Source: Streptomyces griseoflavus
GTDB lineage: Bacteria; Actinomycetota; Actinomycetes; Streptomycetales; Streptomycetaceae
Reading direction: 5' to 3'
Assembly (NCBI RefSeq): GCF_014649995.1
Contig: NZ_BMUC01000009.1
Location: forward strand, 221,466 to 285,465
DNA: 64,000 nt
A program made the translations under genes and the position numbers. Shown piece by piece: positions 59,868 to 64,000 of the stretch. Position 1 is the stretch's first letter; each line of letters begins with the position of its first letter. A model generated the notes under the pieces. It saw only the letters and a program-made list of their open reading frames with translations, was not told where the DNA came from and did no database searches.

Positions 59868-61037
59868 ATGCGCTTCCGCCACCCCGACGGCTCCACCGTC
59901 CACCTCGCCTACTGCACCAACGTGCACCCCGCCGAGACCCTCGACGGCGTCCTCGCCCAGCTCCGCGACCACTGCGAGCCCGTCCGCCGCCGCCTCGGCC
60001 GGGACAGGCTCGGCATCGGCCTGTGGCTCGCCAAGGACGCCGCCCACGCCCTCGCGACCGACCCCGCCGCCCTGCGCGGACTGCGCTGCGCCCTCGAACA
60101 GCGCGGCCTCGAGGTCGTCACCCTCAACGGCTTCCCCTACCAGGGCTTCGGCGCCCAGGAGGTCAAGTACCGCGTCTACAAGCCGGACTGGGCCGACCCC
60201 GAACGCCTGGAACACACCGCGGCCCTCGCCAGGGTCCTCGCCGGACTGCTCCCCGACGACGTCACCGACGGCAGCATCTCCACCCTGCCCCTCGCCTGGC
60301 GCACCGCTCACGACGAACAACGCGCCCGGACGGCCCGCACCGCCCTGCGCACCCTCGCCCAACGGCTCGACGCGCTCCACGAACTGACCGGACGCTCCCT
60401 CCGCGTCGCCCTGGAACCGGAACCCGGCTGTGTCGTCGAGACCACCCGGGACGCCATCGCCCCGCTCACCGCGATCGGCCACGACCGCATCGGCATCTGC
60501 GTCGACACCTGCCACCTCGCCACCTCCTTCGAAGACCCGCACACCGCCCTGGACGACCTCACCCGGGCCGGCGTCCCCGTGGTCAAGTCCCAGCTCTCCG
60601 CCGCCCTGCACGCCGAACACCCCCACCTCCCCGAGGTCCGCGGGGCCCTCGCCGCCTTCGCCGAACCCCGCTTCCTGCACCAGACCCGCACGGCGACCGC
60701 CGCCGGCCTGCGCGGCACCGACGACCTCGACCAGGCCCTCGCCGGCGACACCCTGCCCGACGCGGGCCCCTGGCGCTCCCACTTCCACGTCCCCCTGCAC
60801 GCGGCCCCCGCCCCGCCCCTCACCTCCACCCTCCCCGTCCTGAAAACCGCACTGACCCGGCTCGTCGGCGGCCCCCACCCGCTCACCCACCACCTCGAGG
60901 TGGAGACCTACACCTGGCAGGCCCTTCCGCCCGCACTGCGCCCCCGCGGCCGCGCCCAGCTCGCCGACGGAATCGCCGCCGAACTCACCCTGGCCCGCGA
61001 CCTCCTGACGGACCTCGGCCTGAAGGAACTCCCATGA
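59868..61037 (+). CDS. eboE: Metabolite traffic protein EboE
   Basis: The 389-residue TIM-barrel protein opens LAYCTNVHPAETLDGVLAQL, the hallmark of EboE, then has LNGFPYQGFGAQEVKYRVY, VALEPEPGCVVETT, GICVDTCHLATSFEDP and FHVPLHA, with metal-type His, Glu and Asp ligands in a xylose-isomerase/AP-endonuclease-like layout. It overlaps eboF by ATGA. In cyanobacterial and pseudomonad clusters EboE accompanies EboA, EboB, EboC and EboF; its biochemical reaction is unproven. Confidence 0.9.
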   Translation: MRFRHPDGSTVHLAYCTNVHPAETLDGVLAQLRDHCEPVRRRLGRDRLGIGLWLAKDAAHALATDPAALRGLRCALEQRGLEVVTLNGFPYQGFGAQEVKYRVYKPDWADPERLEHTAALARVLAGLLPDDVTDGSISTLPLAWRTAHDEQRARTARTALRTLAQRLDALHELTGRSLRVALEPEPGCVVETTRDAIAPLTAIGHDRIGICVDTCHLATSFEDPHTALDDLTRAGVPVVKSQLSAALHAEHPHLPEVRGALAAFAEPRFLHQTRTATAAGLRGTDDLDQALAGDTLPDAGPWRSHFHVPLHAAPAPPLTSTLPVLKTALTRLVGGPHPLTHHLEVETYTWQALPPALRPRGRAQLADGIAAELTLARDLLTDLGLKELP

Positions 61038-62413
61038 GCGACCCCACCCCCCTCCTCGTCCTCGACGTCGTCGGCCTCACCCCCCGCCTCCTCGACCACA
61101 TGCCCCACCTCAAGTCGCTCGGCCAGTCGGGCTCCCGCGCCCCGCTCGGCACCGTCCTGCCCGCTGTCACCTGCGCCGCCCAGTCCACCTTCCTCACCGG
61201 CACCCCGCCCTCCGAGCACGGCATCGTCGGCAACGGCTGGTACTTCCGCGAGCTGGGCGACGTACTGCTGTGGCGGCAGCACAACGGCCTCGTCGCCGGC
61301 GACAAGCTCTGGGACGCCGCCCGCCGCGCCCACCCCGGCTACACCGTCGCCAACATCTGCTGGTGGTACGCCATGGGTGCCGACACGGACATCACCGTCA
61401 CCCCCCGCCCCGTCTACTACGCCGACGGCCGCAAGGAACCCGACTGCTACACCCGGCCACCCGCCCTGCACGACGAACTCACCGAGAAGTTCGGCACGTT
61501 CCCCCTGTTCCACTTCTGGGGCCCCGGCGCCGACATCGTCTCCAGTCAGTGGATCATCGACGCCACCCGCCACATCATCCGCACCCGCCACCCCGACCTC
61601 ACCCTCTGTTACCTCCCGCACCTCGACTACGACCTCCAGCGCTTCGGCCCCGACGACCCCCGCTCCCTGAAGGCGGCCGCCGACCTCGACGCCGCCCTCG
61701 CCCCGCTCCTCGACGACGCCCGCGCCGAGGGCCGCACCGTCGTCGCCCTGTCCGAGTACGGCATCACCCGCGTGAACCGGCCCGTGGACATCAACCGCGC
61801 CCTGCGCCGCGCCGGCCTCCTGGAGGTGCACACCCAGGACGGCATGGAGTACCTCGACCCGATGGCCTCCCGCGCCTTCGCGGTCGCCGACCACCAGCTC
61901 GCCCACGTCTACGTGCGCCGCCCCGAGGACCTCGACGCCACCCGCGCCGCCCTCGACGGACTGCCCGGCATCGAGCGACTCCTCGACGACGAAGGCAAGA
62001 AGGCCCACCAGCTCGACCACCCGCGGGCCGGTGAACTTGTCGCCGTCGCCGAACCCGACGCCTGGTTCACGTACTACTACTGGCTCGATGACGCCCACGC
62101 CCCCGACTTCGCGCAGCTCGTCGAGATCCACCGCAAACCCGGCTACGACCCGGTCGAACTGTTCATGGACCCCCTCGACCCCTACGTCAAGGTCAAGGCC
62201 GCCACCGCACTGGCGCGCAAGAAGCTCGGCCTGCGCTACCGCATGGCGGTCGTGCCTCTGGACCCCTCACCTATTCGCGGCAGCCACGGCCGCCTCCCCG
62301 CGAGCGACGACGACGGTCCGCTCCTCATCTGCTCCACCCCCCGCGCCGTCGGCGACCGCGTCGCGGCCACCGATGTGAAACAACTCCTGCTCCGGCTCGC
62401 CGGACTCGGCTGA
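61034..62413 (+). CDS. eboF: Nucleotide pyrophosphatase/phosphodiesterase-like protein (EboF)
   Basis: The 459-residue protein belongs to the alkaline phosphatase superfamily: LLVLDVVGLTP (metal Asp11), the nucleophile Thr46 in LPAVTCAAQSTFLTG, HGIVGNGWYFRE, YLPHLDYDLQRFG, DHQLAHVYV and GSHGRLP. Where most phosphodiesterases have SDHG, it reads SEYGI, an unusual change at a metal-binding position. It is the last gene of the coupled set. It could release or transfer a phosphodiester-linked group on the prenylated product. No signal peptide is visible, so it acts in the cytoplasm. Confidence 0.87.
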   Translation: MSDPTPLLVLDVVGLTPRLLDHMPHLKSLGQSGSRAPLGTVLPAVTCAAQSTFLTGTPPSEHGIVGNGWYFRELGDVLLWRQHNGLVAGDKLWDAARRAHPGYTVANICWWYAMGADTDITVTPRPVYYADGRKEPDCYTRPPALHDELTEKFGTFPLFHFWGPGADIVSSQWIIDATRHIIRTRHPDLTLCYLPHLDYDLQRFGPDDPRSLKAAADLDAALAPLLDDARAEGRTVVALSEYGITRVNRPVDINRALRRAGLLEVHTQDGMEYLDPMASRAFAVADHQLAHVYVRRPEDLDATRAALDGLPGIERLLDDEGKKAHQLDHPRAGELVAVAEPDAWFTYYYWLDDAHAPDFAQLVEIHRKPGYDPVELFMDPLDPYVKVKAATALARKKLGLRYRMAVVPLDPSPIRGSHGRLPASDDDGPLLICSTPRAVGDRVAATDVKQLLLRLAGLG

Positions 62414-62529
62414 CACCGCACCACGCACGGCCGCAGACATCCGACTACCGAGAGTGAAACACACGACACTGACAACGGCCGGTCCCGGCCGCCCCGGGAC
62501 CGCCCCGAACCGCAGAAGGCAGGCCACTG

Positions 62530-63729
62530 GTGACCCAGCACTCCTCCGACCCGTCCCACACCCCCGACGCCGAGACGACCCTGGACGAGGGACTGCGCCG
62601 CAGCCTCGGCGTCGGCCGGCGCCGCTTCCTCAGCACCTGCACCGCCGTGGCGGCCGGAGCCGTCGCCGCCCCCGTGTTCGGCGCGGCCCCCGCCCTGGCC
62701 CAGAACGGGGACAGAGGTCACGGACACGGCCACGACCACGGCCGGGGGCAGGTACTCGTCCCGCCGCGCAAGCGCGGCATCATCCTCTACACCGTCCGTG
62801 ACGCCACCGCCCGCGACCCCCTCGCGAGCGACCTGCCCTCAGGCTTCCGCGAGGTGTTCAAGCAGCTCGCCCGCCACGGCTACCGCCAGGTGGAGTTCGC
62901 CGGCTACCGCCAGCACGCCAACGCCCCCGGCGGCGACAACCTGGAAACCGTCCAGGGCGCGAAGCTGCTGCGCCGCTGGCTCGACGACTACGGTCTGCGC
63001 GCCCAGGGCAACCACGGGTTCATCCCCTCCTCCTGGCCGCTGACCACGGCGGACAAGGACACCTTCAAGAAGCACCTGGAGATCGCCAACATCCTCGGCA
63101 TGGACCACATGGGCACCGGCGGCGACCCCACCGGCAGCTCCTACCGCGCCGACTGGGACGTGGCCGCCGACAAGTGGAACGCCCTCGGCGCGATAGCCCG
63201 CCGGGAGGGCATCAAGCTCTACACCCACAACCATGACAGCGCCTACGGCTTCCTGCTCGACCGGGGCCCGCTGGACGACCAGGGCCGCCCGACCCGCAGC
63301 TCCGGCATCCGGAAGCTGGAGTACTTCCTGAAGGTCACCGACCCGAGGCTCGTCTGGCTGGAGATGGACATCTTCTGGGCCCACGTCGCCCAGTACAAGT
63401 TCCACACCTACACCGCCCCCGACGGCTCCACCCGCAGGAGCGTCTTCGACCCGGCCGGCCTGGTCGCGCGCCACAACAAGCGCTACCCGCTGTTCCACGC
63501 CAAGGACGGCGTCGTCGACACGACCAACGGCATGGGCTACGACATGGTCCCCTTCGGCACCGGCGACATCGACTACACGACGTTCTTCTCCCGGGTCGGG
63601 CAGAGCAACTACCGCAACCCGATGGTCGAGGACGACAACTCCCCGAGCGCCACCGACCCCGCCCAGTCGCTCCGCGAAGCCAAGATCAGCTACGACAACA
63701 TGGCGGCCCTGCGCAAGCGCCGCCACTAG
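62530..63729 (+). CDS. Tat-exported TIM-barrel sugar phosphate isomerase/epimerase-like protein
   Basis: The 399-residue protein starts at GTG 62530 with AGAAGGCAGG upstream. A twin-arginine signal (VGRRRFLSTC, then a hydrophobic core ending APALAQ) is followed by the His-rich linker GHGHGHDHG. The mature part is an AP-endonuclease-2 barrel: GIILYTVRDATARDP, GYRQVEFAGYRQHAN, AQGNHGFIPSSW, LYTHNHDSAYGF, WLEMDIFWAHVA and PLFHAKDGV supply metal ligands. It lies 116 bp after eboF and may be co-expressed. Related secreted isomerases act on oxidised sugars; a link to the ThuA/DUF1080 protein is plausible. Confidence 0.88.
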   Translation: MTQHSSDPSHTPDAETTLDEGLRRSLGVGRRRFLSTCTAVAAGAVAAPVFGAAPALAQNGDRGHGHGHDHGRGQVLVPPRKRGIILYTVRDATARDPLASDLPSGFREVFKQLARHGYRQVEFAGYRQHANAPGGDNLETVQGAKLLRRWLDDYGLRAQGNHGFIPSSWPLTTADKDTFKKHLEIANILGMDHMGTGGDPTGSSYRADWDVAADKWNALGAIARREGIKLYTHNHDSAYGFLLDRGPLDDQGRPTRSSGIRKLEYFLKVTDPRLVWLEMDIFWAHVAQYKFHTYTAPDGSTRRSVFDPAGLVARHNKRYPLFHAKDGVVDTTNGMGYDMVPFGTGDIDYTTFFSRVGQSNYRNPMVEDDNSPSATDPAQSLREAKISYDNMAALRKRRH

Positions 63730-63750
63730 CCACCCCGCCCGGGAGTACGA

Positions 63751-63789
63751 CGCCGGCCCGTCCCGCGGCACCCGCGGGACGGGCCGGCG
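63751..63789 (+). terminator. Terminator after the exported isomerase gene
   Basis: CGCCGGCCCGTCCCGCGG forms a perfect 18-bp stem with its complement around a 3-base loop, 22 bp after the stop codon. Confidence 0.9.
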
Positions 63790-63931
63790 TACCGGCGTAC
63801 CGCCCGCATGATCACGGTGTGCTCCCGACCGCTGCCCAGGGCACGGAAACGCAGGTGAAAGGCACTGCGAAACCTTGGTATGGTTGTCCATGTCGCCGCG
63901 CGGAACACCCCGCACAGGCGGCGGACACCTT

Positions 63932-64000
63932 GTCCGGGTGGCGGAATGGCAGACGCGCTAGCTTGAGGTGCTAGTGCCCTTTATCGGGCGTGGGGGTTCA
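63932..64000 (+). tRNA. tRNA-Leu (anticodon GAG), cut off by the window end
   Basis: The gene begins GTCCGGGTGGCGGAATGGC with the class II D-arm. The anticodon stem CTAGC/GCTAG holds loop TTGAGGT (anticodon GAG, codon CTC). A long variable arm (TGCCCTTTATCGGGCG) follows, and the T-arm starts GTGGGGGTTCA at the window edge. The 3' end is missing from view. Confidence 0.92.

Overview
The window is chromosome from a high-GC actinomycete, almost certainly a Streptomyces. Coding sequence is GC-rich with strong third-position G/C, GTG starts and ATGA/GTGA gene overlaps are common, cellulases carry CBM2 modules, CebR-type operators are present, and the secreted proteins have Sec, Tat and lipobox signals typical of the genus. 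From memory the cellulase-to-inositol-synthase gene order resembles part of the S. coelicolor chromosome; this was not checked by a search.

Region 1, about 1-21 kb, is part of a siphovirus-type prophage whose left end lies outside the window. It runs: end of a tail gene, a 1,622-residue tape measure with a C-terminal NlpC/P60 peptidase, minor tail proteins, an amidase endolysin, holin-like membrane proteins, a tRNA-like gene and a strong terminator. Then come a leaderless gene, a hypothetical gene, a tyrosine integrase and a zinc-ribbon protein. After these lies a Ro (TROVE) gene preceded by two Y-RNA-like structures. The second Y RNA contains what reads as a complete circularly permuted tRNA with an Asn-type anticodon loop. 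The rest of the region (16.6-20.7 kb) holds small phage or element genes, two XRE-type regulators, a GntR regulator, palindromic operators and an SOS-box-like site. The Ro/Y-RNA module is the most unusual element in this half.

Region 2, about 21-42 kb, is host chromosome: a lipoprotein, an S51 peptidase and a kinase, then a cellulose-degradation cluster (GH74, GH48 and GH6, each with CBM2). The GH48/GH6 divergent promoters carry CebR-type boxes. A methyltransferase follows, then a short-chain dehydrogenase broken by a dispersed palindromic repeat, an aldo/keto reductase, an acyl-CoA ligase, a LysR regulator with a bile-acid-symporter-family transporter, a secreted beta-propeller protein, FdhD, an oxalate/formate-type MFS transporter with a tiny partner subunit, and a KAS III-like enzyme.

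Region 3, about 43-54.7 kb, is a sugar-handling locus: ROK regulator, ribose-type ABC transporter (ATPase, permease, Tat-lipoprotein binding protein), a Gfo/Idh/MocA oxidoreductase, a TIM-barrel isomerase, and a 1,238-residue secreted protein joining sugar-dehydrogenase-like, PKD, CBM6-like, ThuA and DUF1080 (3-keto-disaccharide hydrolase) domains. Two promoters share the dyad CTTTGTCC-N7-GGAAAAAG, which suggests one regulon. I infer uptake and breakdown of an oxidised (keto) sugar.

Region 4, 54.8-62.4 kb, is a tightly coupled seven-gene operon of the ebo type: inositol-3-phosphate-synthase family protein, UbiA prenyltransferase (EboC), TIM-barrel isomerase, EboA, TatD hydrolase (EboB), EboE and an alkaline-phosphatase-superfamily phosphodiesterase (EboF). 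A Tat-exported TIM-barrel protein follows. The set suggests synthesis and export of a prenylated cyclitol- or sugar-derived metabolite of unknown structure. The window ends inside a tRNA-Leu(GAG).
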